DNA of 64,000 nucleotides from Terriglobia bacterium (lineage in GTDB: Bacteria; Acidobacteriota; Terriglobia; Terriglobales; Acidobacteriaceae). The notes beneath the pieces were generated by a model. That model was given only the letters and a program-made list of their open reading frames with translations. It did no database searches and was not told where the DNA came from. This document shows, piece after piece, positions 15,435 to 24,412 of this stretch. Made by a program: the position numbers and the translations under genes. Location of the stretch: positions 186,001 through 250,000 of the forward strand of contig JAIQGF010000001.1 in assembly GCA_020072845.1 (NCBI GenBank). The letters are read 5' to 3'. Numbering within the stretch: the first letter of the stretch is position 1; every line of letters starts with the position of its first letter.

Positions 15435-15710
15435 TCTGTTCCCGTCTCCGTTGGACGAAACCGCGTGGCTTCGCCGGTTCGTTGCGAGCTTTGGGGATTG
15501 TAAACCAGAATCCCGGGCTGACCTTGAAACACGGCGATAAGTGTATGGCCATCTCACCCACCTTCATCGCGTCCTTTTGCATCAGTGGGACTGGCGTGAA
15601 CAGCGCCTGGCGCTAGTTACGCACCTGCGCTGTTCTCGCCGAACGCGGTTTCGGCGGACTGGCGGGCGTGGGGTTGCTCCTGAGCGGAGCAAGCTAGCGG
15701 CCCAGCGGCA
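15435..15710. other. Gap without a recognisable gene
   Basis: 276 bp upstream of the selenoprotein gene. Open frames here show no family signature. A small GCTCCTGAGCGGAGC hairpin lies near 15675-15690, just after the stop of the FkbM gene. Confidence 0.5.
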
Positions 15711-16616
15711 TTATCCCACCGAGGAGAGCACCATATCCTCGGTCGAATACAAACTGCGAGCATGACTCCGAGCCAGAGCGACCAAGTAGAAACGCTTTTG
15801 TGGGAGCACAGTGTTGGTTGCGACTTGGCGAAAAACGCCGTCGTCTCCACTGCTGTAGTAGAGGTCGTATCGGCTGCTTGGGAAGAAGGCAAGCACCTTC
15901 CCAATGGAGCCGCCGTACCGTTCCAACCCCGTTTGCAAGTGGACCTCAACGAAACAGTCGGGGGCGTGCGACCCGAGAGTGGCCCTGGCACCTTCGAGAA
16001 CTTCGCATTCGAACCCTTCCACGTCAATGTAGAGAACATCCGGGGGACCGAAGGTGGCCGATAAATCGTCGATGGTGACCACCTCAACCAAATGAGCGCC
16101 GGCCTCGTGCTGGCTCACCGCGACTTGCCCATTCATGGCTCGGTTAAACCAAAGCTGCCCGCGCGTTGACGATGCCGCCGCCTCGATCAGCTTGACATTG
16201 TCGATGTCGTTGAGTTCACAATTTCTGCGGCCCGCTTGCACGTTATGGGGATTGGGCTCAATGGCCCACACGAATCCGTTTGGCTTCGCTTCTCTCGCCA
16301 TCATCATTGCCTGGAGGCACTGGTTGGCGCCCGCATTGAATACTTTTGCGCCCGGAGCAAGCTTATGCCGCTTGAGCATTGCGATTTCAGCAAAGGCGCT
16401 CTCGTCGTAATCCTTGTCGAGCCACGAAGCACCGTCGAAGTCAATCAGTTCGACTTGCAAGTCGTAGGCGCCGTACCGGTGCCGAACAACCCGGGCGTTA
16501 AAGCTTCGAAATGAATACTCAGCCCAGGCCGACTTGAGCATCGCCACGGCCCAGTAGGGAAGAGTACGGCGGAGGAGTTTTCGTAATGGCGCCAAATATG
16601 TCAGCAAAGGCTTCAT
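15711..16616 (-). CDS. FkbM-family methyltransferase
   Basis: The ATG at 16616 (MKPLLTYLAPLRKLLRR) gives 301 residues; the frame is open to 17021, but the upstream part has no coding character. The core carries a SAM-binding-like segment APGAKVFNAGANQCLQAM, FVWAIEPNPHNVQ with the acidic ribose ligand, and VLYIDVEGFECEVLEGA, the signature FkbM block. These enzymes O-methylate sugars or other small molecules. The motif I read as VFNAGANQC departs from the usual VFDVGANxG (the Asp and a Gly are replaced), so activity should not be assumed. It stands alone, next to the acyltransferase gene, so a role in surface glycan modification is only a guess. Confidence 0.8.
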   Translation of the reverse strand: MKPLLTYLAPLRKLLRRTLPYWAVAMLKSAWAEYSFRSFNARVVRHRYGAYDLQVELIDFDGASWLDKDYDESAFAEIAMLKRHKLAPGAKVFNAGANQCLQAMMMAREAKPNGFVWAIEPNPHNVQAGRRNCELNDIDNVKLIEAAASSTRGQLWFNRAMNGQVAVSQHEAGAHLVEVVTIDDLSATFGPPDVLYIDVEGFECEVLEGARATLGSHAPDCFVEVHLQTGLERYGGSIGKVLAFFPSSRYDLYYSSGDDGVFRQVATNTVLPQKRFYLVALARSHARSLYSTEDMVLSSVG

Positions 16617-16819
16617 TGCGTCGCTAACCTGCCGGCACTTTAGCCCCGCATTCCGGCCACTGCAATAACTCCCCTTTCTCACTCCAAGAATTGCTTCCCT
16701 TCCTGGAACCGGGTCCAAAATGGCAGGGTCGACTCCCATGGGGAGGTCACGGAGAACAGCCGCATCTGTCCACCACCTTCTTCCCCGGTTTGCGGCGCCG
16801 GTGGCCAATACGGAACGAG

Positions 16820-17515
16820 TTAGCTCAATGCGGCTTCTGCGCTTTGGCGGGCGCGGTCGAGGGCCGCCTGCATTTCGGCGTGAATCGCATCCAGCGCCGC
16901 GCCGTCGGCCTCGGGCGACACGTTCACGGCACGGCTGACGCGCAGCACGACCTGCGAAAAAGGCTTGGGGATGATGAACCGGTCCCAGGAATTGAGGACC
17001 CAGGCGCGCTCCACGGCGCAATGAAACGCCAGGATCGGCAGCTTCACATTGCGCGCCAGCAGCACCGGCCCGGGCTTGGCGACGTAACGTGGGCCGCGCG
17101 GGCCGTCAATGGTGAAAGCCACGGCGCGGCCCTGCTCGATCTCGGTGTGCATGCCGAGCAGCGCGCGTACCCCGCCTCGGGTCGAGGAGCCGCGGACGGC
17201 GCGGTAGCCGAATTTCTCGATGATCCGCGCGATGTATTCCCCGTCGAAGCTGCTGCTGGTCATGACGGCGATGCCTTTGCCGCGGTACCAGTACAGCGCC
17301 GGAATCACGCAGCGATGCCAGAAAACATACACCGCCGGGCACATCCACTCGCTGGCCGGGCCGCCTTCTTCGATGGAAACGGTGTAGCGCAGCGTGGGGC
17401 CGATCAGCTTCACCAGCAGCCATCCCGCCGCGGTGATGAGCGCGAGGGCGAGGCGCTGCCGGAACGTGAAACGCTCGGCGAGTTCGACTGCGGCTGAGGA
17501 AGTGGTCGTCTGCAA
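16820..17515 (-). CDS. Lysophospholipid acyltransferase-like protein, DUF374 type
   Basis: After one hydrophobic segment (LALALITAAGWLLVKLIG) come VYVFWHRCVIPALYWYRGKG with the catalytic His, SSSFDGEYIARIIEKFGYRA, RGSSTRGGVRALL and AFTIDGPRGPRYVAKPG. These are the blocks of the DUF374 group within the lysophospholipid acyltransferase superfamily, which acylate lipid A precursors or other membrane lipids. The frame is open to 17647, but the extra codons translate a GGTAATTT-type repeat (KITKLPTYEITKL). I therefore propose the TTG at 17515, giving 231 residues; the true start is not certain. It lies downstream of the ABC exporter genes, separated by repeats. Confidence 0.85.
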   Translation of the reverse strand: MQTTTSSAAVELAERFTFRQRLALALITAAGWLLVKLIGPTLRYTVSIEEGGPASEWMCPAVYVFWHRCVIPALYWYRGKGIAVMTSSSFDGEYIARIIEKFGYRAVRGSSTRGGVRALLGMHTEIEQGRAVAFTIDGPRGPRYVAKPGPVLLARNVKLPILAFHCAVERAWVLNSWDRFIIPKPFSQVVLRVSRAVNVSPEADGAALDAIHAEMQAALDRARQSAEAALS

Positions 17516-17675
17516 TTTGGTAATTTCGTAAGTTGGTAATTTGGTAATTTTTCGCGGCCTACGGGACTTGTTCTCTCCAGTTCGTCTCCCCGGCTGCCGC
17601 CGTGTGTAGACCAGGGCACGCACCTTCGGTGCTCTGCAAATTACCAAATTACGAAATTACCAAATTACTAAATCG
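17513..17675. repeat. GGTAATTT-word inverted repeat
   Basis: TTTGGTAATTTCGTAAGTTG and neighbours (17515-17552) face AAATTACCAAATTACGAAAT (17637-17671). The arms enclose about 85 bp at the 5' end of the acyltransferase frame. Confidence 0.7.
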
Positions 17676-17676
17676 C

Positions 17677-18945
17677 TCACGCGTAGCGGACCCACTTCAC
17701 GATTTCCGGCAGCGTGGGTTTCTTGCCGTACATCAGGATGCCGACGCGGTAGATGCGCGAGCACAGCGCCACCACGCCCCACAACGTCAGCAGCAGCAGC
17801 GCAATGCACGCCCCGATCTGCCACAGCGGCGGCATCTGCACCACCACGCGGATATACATCAGGATGGGCGCGAAGAACGGCACCAGCGACATCCACATGG
17901 AAAGCGGCGCATTCGGCTGCCGGATCACGTAGGTCATCATCATGATAGGAATGATGATCGGCATAATCACCAGGAACTGCCACTGCTGCGCCTCCTGCTC
18001 GGAATTCACCATCGCTCCGAGCGCGGCGTAGAGCGCGCTGTAGAGCAGGAAGCCGAGCACGAAGAACACGGCAAACGCGGGCAGCGCGGCGGGCGAAAGA
18101 TTGATCTCGGAAAGCTGGCTGCGGGCGGCCAGCAGTCCGGGCGTGGTTGCGCCCAGACCAATTACGACCCACAGCGCGATCTGCGTCAGCCCCACGGCGC
18201 CCACGCCGAGGATTTTTCCGGCCATCAGTTCCCGGGCCGTCGCCGAGGAAAGCACCACCTCCATCACGCGCGAAGTCTTTTCTTCCAGCACCGAGCGCAT
18301 GACGGCGACGCCGTAGAGGATGAGCGTCATGTAGAGCATCATCACCAGCACGATGGCGCTGATGAACTGCAGCGGGCCGCCGCCTTTCTTCTCCTGCCCG
18401 CCCTTGATGCTGACCGTGTCCAGGTCCACTCCCTTCATCAGCTTGTCGGCGTCCTGGGCGGCGACGCCGCGCGCGCGCAGCTCCTGCCTCAGCAACGCGG
18501 TCTTCAGGGCGGCCCGCATAGTCTCCGCCTCGATAAAGTCGCTGGTCTCGCGCGCCACATACGAGATCTTGCGCGACGCGAGCGCGTCATCGCTGAGCCA
18601 GACATATCCGTCGAGCGTCCCGGCGCCGATCCGGCCCTTGAGCGCGGCGCGCGTCGCTTCGTCCGGTGTGGAAACGATCTCGACCCGGTAACGGGGAGAG
18701 GAGTCGAGACTTTCGGCTCCCGTTTTCCTGGTTTCCAGCTGTGACTGCACGGCGCGCGCGAAGTCGGCGTTGCCGCAGACTACCGCCAGCCGCTTGGTGC
18801 CCGACGCCTTCAGCATCGCCAGCTTGCTCGGCAGCACCATCAGCGCGATCATCAGCGCCGGCAGCACCAGCGTGGAGATGATGAACGACTTGGTGCGCAC
18901 CCGCTCCAGGTACTCGCGCCGGAGAATGAGCCACGTATTACGCAT
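17677..18945 (-). CDS. ABC-2 type exporter permease (NatB/YhaP-like)
   Basis: The 422-residue protein has an N-terminal helix (RTKSFIISTLVLPALMIALM), a periplasmic domain of about 170 residues, and five hydrophobic segments from about 215 on, with FVLGFLLYSALYAALGAMV and the EEKTSRVMEVVLSSATARELM block typical of the NatB group of ABC-2 permeases. It would form the channel of an exporter with the ATPase encoded just upstream; the two genes overlap by eight bases, so they are translationally coupled. NatAB in Bacillus exports sodium ions; substrate specificity cannot be carried over with confidence. The product is an inner-membrane protein. Confidence 0.9.
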   Translation of the reverse strand: MRNTWLILRREYLERVRTKSFIISTLVLPALMIALMVLPSKLAMLKASGTKRLAVVCGNADFARAVQSQLETRKTGAESLDSSPRYRVEIVSTPDEATRAALKGRIGAGTLDGYVWLSDDALASRKISYVARETSDFIEAETMRAALKTALLRQELRARGVAAQDADKLMKGVDLDTVSIKGGQEKKGGGPLQFISAIVLVMMLYMTLILYGVAVMRSVLEEKTSRVMEVVLSSATARELMAGKILGVGAVGLTQIALWVVIGLGATTPGLLAARSQLSEINLSPAALPAFAVFFVLGFLLYSALYAALGAMVNSEQEAQQWQFLVIMPIIIPIMMMTYVIRQPNAPLSMWMSLVPFFAPILMYIRVVVQMPPLWQIGACIALLLLTLWGVVALCSRIYRVGILMYGKKPTLPEIVKWVRYA

Positions 18946-19843
18946 CGCGCCTCCCCACCACCTCCAGGAAAATCTCTTCCAGCGACGGCTCCATCAGCTC
19001 GAACTTGTCCACCCGCGCCCGCGACGCCGCCCTGCGCAGCAGCTCCTGCGGATCGGCGCCGGGCTTGAGCCGCACCTCCACGTAATTGCCGTAGTTGTTG
19101 AACGACTGCACCAGTTCGCCGTCGCTGAGAAAACCGTCTTCGCCCTCGTATTTCAGTTGCACGTCGTGGCGGCCGAATTTCGCCTTGATCTGCTTCAGGT
19201 CCCCCTGGAGCACGGCCTTGCCGTGGTCGATCAGGCAGATGGAATCGCACAGCCGCTCCACTTGGTCCATGCGGTGCGTCGAAAACAGGATCGTCTTGCC
19301 CGCCTGCTTCATTTCCAGCAGCACGTCTTTCAACGCGACCACATTCGCGGGATCGAGTCCGGCGAAAGGCTCGTCCAGAATCAGCAGCGCGGGATCGTGC
19401 AGCAGGGTGGCGATGAACTGCACCTTCTGCTGCATTCCCTTGGAAAGCTCTTCGACCTTCTTGCCCATCCACGCGCTCAGTTCCAGCCGCTCGCACCACC
19501 ACGCCGCCTTGCGCGCCGCCTCGGCGGCCGGCACGCCCTTCAACTCGGCGAGAAATACCAGCTGGTCGAGCAGCTTCATGCGCTTGTACAGGCCGCGTTC
19601 TTCCGGGAGATATCCGATGCTCGACAGGTGCGGGCGGCGGAAGGGCTCGCCGAACAGCCGGATGGCGCCGGAGTCGGGCACGGTGATGCCGATCATCATG
19701 CGGATGGTGCTGGTTTTGCCGGCGCCGTTGGGGCCGAGCAGGCCGTAGACGCTGCCGGCGCGGATCTCCACCGACAGCGCGTCCACAGCGACGAAGTGAT
19801 CGTACGATTTGCAGACGTTTTCCAGTTCAACCGTGTTCGGCAT
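18938..19843 (-). CDS. ABC transporter ATP-binding protein (NatA-like)
   Basis: A complete 301-residue ABC ATPase: Walker A GPNGAGKTS (about 37-45), Q-loop region SSIGYLPEERGLYKRM, signature LSKGMQQKV, Walker B LLILDEPFAGLDP and H-loop FSTHRMD. The C-terminal 80 residues (SDGELVQSFNNYGNYVEVRL) form the extra domain common in DrrA/NatA-type exporters. It energises the permease encoded immediately downstream. The ATG at 19843 follows the PilZ gene by eight bases, so the three genes may be one transcript. Confidence 0.95.
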   Translation of the reverse strand: MPNTVELENVCKSYDHFVAVDALSVEIRAGSVYGLLGPNGAGKTSTIRMMIGITVPDSGAIRLFGEPFRRPHLSSIGYLPEERGLYKRMKLLDQLVFLAELKGVPAAEAARKAAWWCERLELSAWMGKKVEELSKGMQQKVQFIATLLHDPALLILDEPFAGLDPANVVALKDVLLEMKQAGKTILFSTHRMDQVERLCDSICLIDHGKAVLQGDLKQIKAKFGRHDVQLKYEGEDGFLSDGELVQSFNNYGNYVEVRLKPGADPQELLRRAASRARVDKFELMEPSLEEIFLEVVGRRDA

Positions 19844-19851
19844 AGGAGGGT

Positions 19852-20553
19852 TCAGTCGTCGCCAAGAAAATGTTCAATCCACTCGCGCACCTGCAGGCGG
19901 CGTTCGTCGCCGGGTTCAAAGCGCAGCCCGGCCGTATCCTCGTCGCGGCGGATCCAGCACACCACGGCGCGCACCGCCATCTCGCCCGAGCCGGGGAGCT
20001 GCAGCGTTGCCTGCACGCTCTGCGGCACCGCCAGCCGCGCTTTGGTGCGCAGCGACACTCCGCCCGAGCTGATTTCTAAGGTGCTGGCCGGTACGATTTC
20101 GGTGCCAGTCTGGAGCATCACCGCCGACACCAGCGGCACCCGCACGTAGCGCCGCAATTCGCGCAGCACCATCAGGTGCGTGGTGCGCACGACGCGCAGC
20201 ACCGCGTTGCGCTCCACCGGCTGCATGAAAATCGCATTGATCCCGTAAGAGGAGAATCGGATCGCCTGGGCCACGCTCCCGCACAACCCGTAAATGACGG
20301 CATGCATGTTTTCCGGCGAGCGCCGGATCTCCGCCAGGACCGGTTCGGCGGCGGCATCCAGAGGAAGCACGAAGGCGGCAAAGCGCTCCCGGCTGAGGCG
20401 CGAGATGTCTTGCGATGGAATGGCCACGGTCGAGATGCCGAACTGCCGGAAACATTCGGTCAGCAGCGCCGCCGCCGGCTCGTCCACGCCGGCCAGCGCC
20501 GCCGTCGCCACTGCCTGTTCCGGCGACACACCTTGACCGGCCGCACTCTCCAT
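19852..20553 (-). CDS. PilZ-domain protein with a degenerate receiver-like N-terminus
   Basis: Residues about 125-230 form a PilZ domain. It has the arginine motif LRRYVRVPL, then LEISSGGVSLRTKARL (the [D/N]-x-S-x-x-G block), and GLRFEPGD near the end. PilZ domains bind cyclic di-GMP, which would link this protein to motility, biofilm or secretion. The first 110 residues alternate beta and alpha (STVAIPSQDIS, FAAFVLPLDA, AVIYGLCG) like a response-regulator receiver, but no phosphoacceptor Asp is obvious. The first gene of a likely three-gene unit with the ABC exporter. The leader to 20789 is a divergent promoter region. Confidence 0.8.
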   Translation of the reverse strand: MESAAGQGVSPEQAVATAALAGVDEPAAALLTECFRQFGISTVAIPSQDISRLSRERFAAFVLPLDAAAEPVLAEIRRSPENMHAVIYGLCGSVAQAIRFSSYGINAIFMQPVERNAVLRVVRTTHLMVLRELRRYVRVPLVSAVMLQTGTEIVPASTLEISSGGVSLRTKARLAVPQSVQATLQLPGSGEMAVRAVVCWIRRDEDTAGLRFEPGDERRLQVREWIEHFLGDD

Positions 20554-20789
20554 GTTGGGGATTCCTTAGCCTGAGGGAATTAAGGGATATTCTGGCGTCG
20601 GTTTCGGAATTTGGCAACACGTTTTGCGGCGGCAACGGGCCACCGGAAAGCGCCGTCTTTGCGAGTTCTGAAGTGGCAGTACCGGCGCCGGCCCCTTTCC
20701 TGGTGCAGCGTAACCTTCCAAGCCGGAGCGGCATCTATTCGGCCAGGGATTTCTTGCACCTGTGAGACTAACGGTTAACGGAGAGGATT

Positions 20790-21149
20790 ATGAAGAAACT
20801 GCTACTGCTGCTGGCCGCGGTCCTGGCGTTCACATTCACCAGCGTGGCGCAGATCGGCTATTCGAGCGGTACGGATGAATCAGACCAGACAACGAAGACG
20901 ACCAAGGAAGCGACGGTGACCGGTTGCGTGAGCAAGGAACCTGGCGCGAACGGCATGTATGCGCTGACCAACGGGCACTATAAGAAGGGCGTGGAGATCG
21001 GACCCACCGACAAGGTGAAGGGACACGCCGGGCACACGGTCCAGTTGACGGGACAGTGGTCGGGAAAAGGGGCCAAGAAGATGTTCGAAGTCGCCAGCCT
21101 GAAGCACCTCTCGGCGACCTGCACCATGGAGGGCGCCAAGGGCAAGTAA
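20790..21149 (+). CDS. Small secreted protein, DUF5818-like
   Basis: A 119-residue protein with a clean signal peptide (MKKLLLLLAAVLAFTFTSVAQ, cleavage after about 20). The mature part is small and beta-rich, with TGCVSKEPGANGMYALTNGH and GHTVQLTGQWSGKG, and has two cysteines that could form a disulfide. Short secreted proteins with this TGC-x-(15-20)-Y-x-L-T-N pattern are common in Acidobacteriota; I liken it to DUF5818 without certainty. The function is unknown. A GGAGAGG site lies seven bases before the ATG, and a strong terminator follows the stop, so it is an independent unit. Confidence 0.75.
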   Translation: MKKLLLLLAAVLAFTFTSVAQIGYSSGTDESDQTTKTTKEATVTGCVSKEPGANGMYALTNGHYKKGVEIGPTDKVKGHAGHTVQLTGQWSGKGAKKMFEVASLKHLSATCTMEGAKGK

Positions 21150-21174
21150 GCGAGTTCAGGGGCAACATTGCGCC

Positions 21175-21200
21175 GCGCAGCCAACGGGCTGCGCTTTTTT
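21175..21200 (+). terminator. Rho-independent terminator
   Basis: GCGCAGCC-AACG-GGCTGCGC followed by TTTTTT, 25 bp after the stop of the small secreted protein gene. Confidence 0.9.
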
Positions 21201-21265
21201 GTTTGTCTTTATGTCTCAGCTTTCCAGCTTATCGGTTTTTCAGTACTACGCTGTAAGGTCGGTGG

Positions 21266-22507
21266 CTATTCCGTCCAGCGCCGGAAGATCAGGCACCCGT
21301 TGGTACCGCCGAAGCCGAACGAGTTCGACACGGCGAACTCGACCTCGCCGTGGCGCGCGTGTAGGGGAACGTAGTCCAGGTCGCAGCCTTCGTCGGGATT
21401 TTCCAGGTTGAGGGTCGGCGGCAGCATCTGGTCGCGGAGCGCCAGCACCGTGATGCCTGCCTCCAGGCCGCCGGCGCCGCCCAGCAGGTGCCCGGTGCTC
21501 GACTTGGTGGAGCTGACCGCCAGTTTGTAGGCGTGGTTGCCGAACGCGCGCTTGATGGCTTGAGTCTCCAGGCGATCGCCGAGGTCGGTGGAGGTGCCGT
21601 GGGCGTTGATGTAGCCAATCTGTTCGGGGCGGAGCTTGGCGTCGTTGAGCGCGTTCATCATCACGCGGAATCCGCCTTCACCCTCGGGCGCCGGCTGCGT
21701 GATGTGGTTGGCGTCGGCGCTCATGCCGTAGCCCACCACTTCCGACAGAATCTTTGCCCCGCGGTTGCGCGCGTGCTCCAGTTCTTCCAGGATCAGGATT
21801 CCCGCGCCTTCGCCCATGACAAACCCGTCGCGCTCCCTGTCCCAGGGACGGCAGGCGCGCTCCGGTTCGTCGTTGCGGGTGGAAAGCGCGCGCATGGCAG
21901 CGAAGCCGCCGACGCCCATGGGAGTGATCGCGGCCTCGGTGCCGCCGGCGATCATGACGTCGGCGTCGCAGCGCGCGATGATTTTGAACGCGTCGCCGAT
22001 GGAGTGCGCGCTCGAGGTGCACGCCGTCGAGGTGCACTCGTTCGGACCCTTGGCGTTGAAGCGGATGCTGACGTGCCCCGCGGCCAGGTTGGCGATGGCG
22101 CCGGGAATGAAAAAGGGCGAGATCTTGCGCGGGCCGCCCTCCAGCAGGTTCCGGTGCTCGCGCTCGATCACGTCGAAGCCGCCGATGCCGCTGCCGATGT
22201 GCACGCCTACGCGGTCGGCGTTCTCATGGGAAACTTGCAGGCCCGAACTCTTCATCGCCTCATCCGCCGCCGCGATGGCGAAGTGGATGAAGCGTCCCAT
22301 TTTCTTGATCTCTTTTTTCTCGATAAATTGCAGCGGGTCGAAGTTGCGGACTTCGCCGGCAATCTGCGAGGCGAACTGCGAGGCATCGAACTGCTGGATT
22401 CTTGCGATGCCACTCTTCCCGGCCAGCAGGTTGCGCCAGACTTCCTCGGTGCTGTTGCCGGTGCCGCAGAGAAGACCGATGCCGGTGACTACCACCCGCC
22501 GCCCCAA
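21266..22507 (-). CDS. fabF: Beta-ketoacyl-ACP synthase II
   Basis: FabF condenses malonyl-ACP with growing acyl-ACP in fatty-acid elongation. The protein begins GRRVVVTGIGLLCGTGNSTE and carries the catalytic triad: Cys in CTSTACTSSAHSIGDAF, His in YINAHGTSTDLGD, and His in STKSSTGHLLGGAGG. The start is TTG at 22507, one base after the stop of acpP; this gives 413 residues, the usual FabF length. The frame extends upstream to 22666, but that part is a shadow of acpP. It forms an operon with the two acpP genes. Confidence 0.95.
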   Translation of the reverse strand: MGRRVVVTGIGLLCGTGNSTEEVWRNLLAGKSGIARIQQFDASQFASQIAGEVRNFDPLQFIEKKEIKKMGRFIHFAIAAADEAMKSSGLQVSHENADRVGVHIGSGIGGFDVIEREHRNLLEGGPRKISPFFIPGAIANLAAGHVSIRFNAKGPNECTSTACTSSAHSIGDAFKIIARCDADVMIAGGTEAAITPMGVGGFAAMRALSTRNDEPERACRPWDRERDGFVMGEGAGILILEELEHARNRGAKILSEVVGYGMSADANHITQPAPEGEGGFRVMMNALNDAKLRPEQIGYINAHGTSTDLGDRLETQAIKRAFGNHAYKLAVSSTKSSTGHLLGGAGGLEAGITVLALRDQMLPPTLNLENPDEGCDLDYVPLHARHGEVEFAVSNSFGFGGTNGCLIFRRWTE

Positions 22508-22508
22508 A

Positions 22509-22751
22509 CTATTTCCCCTTTGCGTGCCCACCGATATAGGTGATGGCGTCCTGAACGGTGCGGATCTTCTCCGCGTCTTCATCGGGAATTTCGATGTCGA
22601 AGGCCTCCTCGAACGCCATGACGAGTTCCACGGTGTCCAGCGAGTCAGCGCCGAGATCGTCCACAAAGGACGCGTTGGAGGTGACCTCGGCTTCTTCCAC
22701 TCCCAACTGCTCGACGATGATTTGCTTCACCTTCTCGTCTACGGCTGCCAT
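22509..22751 (-). CDS. acpP: Acyl carrier protein, copy 2
   Basis: An 80-residue acyl carrier protein with the 4'-phosphopantetheine attachment serine S37 in [12 protein letters not shown]. The start [17 protein letters not shown] is preceded by AGGAGACC. It is nearly identical to the product of the next gene upstream (22889-23137); apart from residues 3 and 19 the first 66 residues agree, and the two diverge only in the last helix ([10 protein letters not shown] here). The gene ends one base before fabF. It shuttles acyl chains during fatty-acid and lipid A synthesis. Confidence 0.97.
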   Translation of the reverse strand: MAAVDEKVKQIIVEQLGVEEAEVTSNASFVDDLGADSLDTVELVMAFEEAFDIEIPDEDAEKIRTVQDAITYIGGHAKGK

Positions 22752-22888
22752 CGGGGTCTCCTTGCTTGGCTTCCTGCGCCGGCCCTGCCATGGCGGGCGG
22801 CTTGCTGCCGCTGGTCGCCTCCGCCTCCTCGCCGACCTCAATCGCGCCGGGACTCGAGATGCATCCCAGTCTGATCGGCGGTGCGCTC

Positions 22889-23137
22889 CTACTGTTTGCT
22901 CACCTTGGCATTCTTGGTGATGTAGTCCACGGCATCATGGACGGTGCGGATTTTCTCGGCGTCCTCGTCCGGAATCTCGATGTCGAAGGCTTCTTCGAAC
23001 GCCATCACCAGCTCGACCGTGTCGAGCGAATCGGCGCCGAGGTCGTCTACGAAAGACGCGTTGGAGGTGACTTCGGCCTCGTCCACGCCGAGCTGTTCCA
23101 CAATGATCTGCTTGACCTTCTCATCTACCTGCGCCAT
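22889..23137 (-). CDS. acpP: Acyl carrier protein, copy 1 (tandem duplicate)
   Basis: An 82-residue acyl carrier protein, [17 protein letters not shown] with S37 in [12 protein letters not shown] and the end [12 protein letters not shown]. It is a tandem duplicate of the gene at 22509-22751, 137 bp apart. The frame extends to 23170, but the ATG at 23137 is preceded by a GGGAGGG site. Retention of two almost identical carriers in front of fabF suggests either dosage or division of labour through the variable last helix. Confidence 0.96.
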   Translation of the reverse strand: MAQVDEKVKQIIVEQLGVDEAEVTSNASFVDDLGADSLDTVELVMAFEEAFDIEIPDEDAEKIRTVHDAVDYITKNAKVSKQ

Positions 23138-23338
23138 CTGGGCGGCCCTCCCTGCACTCAGTAAACCCACCAGTCTATCTGGCGGTCATTCTGCCTGTAA
23201 AGCAATTGGCGATGGTACATGGCGGGATGCGCAGCGTCAATTCAAGGGGCAGGAAAGTCGTGGGTCAGTTTGAACTTACTCAGCGCTGGGGAGGGCCTCG
23301 ATTTTCTCGCGGGCTCGGTCACCCGCTACCAGCTACTG

Positions 23339-24220
23339 TCAGTTGGTACCGCCGCTGCCGGCGCTGGCGGAACTGCCGGCCCCCGATTGCGTTTCGGCGA
23401 CCGTCTTGGCCTCGTAGCCGCTGTGATAGATCTCCACCACGGCGCGGCCCACCAGGCGCGTCTTGGCCACCGAATGGATGTGCACCGGCAGGCTGAACGG
23501 GCCGTATTCCCCATAGTCCTGCACGAATTCGATTTTCTTGACGAAGAGGGACGGCGACTTGGCCATCGTGCCTTCGGCGCGCCGCAGCCGTCCGCTCGCC
23601 GCGTCCACCAGGATGCGCCCCTTGAACAGTCCCGGCCCCTTGTGCCGCGGCTTCACGTGGTACACATACGCCAGGCGGCCGTCTATCGTGTCCGTGCCCT
23701 TGAAATTGAACTTGTAGTTGTCCGCGGTGATGGCGGTTTGCGCGCCTTCGCCCTTCTGCACGTGTTCCACCTCGGACTGCAGCAGCTTGGTAATGATGTT
23801 CGTCTTCACGAAACTGTCGCCGGCAAAGCGGATGGCGGCAAACACCAGCGATCGCGGCGCCTGGTACATGCGGCGCAGTTCGTACTTTCCATGCTGCGCC
23901 GTTGCCGGCAGGTCCGCTTCGATCACCGTCGCATCGGAGTACGCGCCCAGATCGGCGAGCTGCCGTTGCGCGCCGTTCAAGTACGCGACCAGCGCCTGGT
24001 CGGGCGACAGGCGTGCGCTGGGAACGGGCGCGGCCAGGTTGAAGGCGTGCAGCGGCGCGGGCGAGCCGCTGTCATCCGGCGCATAAGTGTCCCCGAGCAG
24101 GGCATGAATTCTCGACACGCCGATGACGCGGTTCTCGAACGGGGCCCCATCCTGCGCCAGCGCAGCGGAGGCGGCGAGCGAAAACAGCAAAACCCCGATG
24201 ATGGCAATACACCGTCTCAT
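23339..24220 (-). CDS. Secreted protein, LolA-like outer-membrane lipoprotein sorting fold suspected
   Basis: The 293-residue product has a signal peptide (MRRCIAIIGVLLFSLAASAALA, cut after about 22) and no lipobox. The mature part has KYELRRMYQAPRSLVFAAI, then DTIDGRLAYVYHVKPRHKG, GRILVDAASGRLRRAEG and FVQDYGEYGPFSLPVHIHS. The alternation of short strands and the YxLxxxYxAPRSL/ GRLAYVY / ILVDxASGxLxRxEG pattern resembles periplasmic proteins with a LolA/LolB-like half-barrel (compare DUF4292- and DUF1571-type proteins). Assignment to a family is tentative. It is alone, downstream of nothing obvious, and converges with neither neighbour. The tail is Gly/Ser-rich. Confidence 0.65.
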   Translation of the reverse strand: MRRCIAIIGVLLFSLAASAALAQDGAPFENRVIGVSRIHALLGDTYAPDDSGSPAPLHAFNLAAPVPSARLSPDQALVAYLNGAQRQLADLGAYSDATVIEADLPATAQHGKYELRRMYQAPRSLVFAAIRFAGDSFVKTNIITKLLQSEVEHVQKGEGAQTAITADNYKFNFKGTDTIDGRLAYVYHVKPRHKGPGLFKGRILVDAASGRLRRAEGTMAKSPSLFVKKIEFVQDYGEYGPFSLPVHIHSVAKTRLVGRAVVEIYHSGYEAKTVAETQSGAGSSASAGSGGTN

Positions 24221-24369
24221 GTAAGATCCACACCCCGACCGATAACCGCAATAGAGTACCGCAATTTCGTCAGGCCGGGAAGTTTCTTAGGTAACTAAGA
24301 GTAGTCCCGAGCTCACGCCCTGCTTCTTCCTGGGCTGATTAGACGAGTGGGAATCGTTTTGGTTGCACC

Positions 24370-24400
24370 CCCCTGAAGCCTGCCGCCTGAAGCCTGCTAT
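24370..24400. repeat. CTGAAGCCTGC tandem word
   Basis: Two to three copies of CCTGAAGCCTGC just upstream of the ThyX-like gene. Confidence 0.55.
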
Positions 24401-24412
24401 GATGCCGCCGCC

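Noticed and set aside
16617-17021. An N-terminal extension of the FkbM protein
   Set aside because: The upstream codons are Arg/Gly-rich without homology, overlap the acyltransferase gene, and the ATG at 16616 gives the family's normal length.
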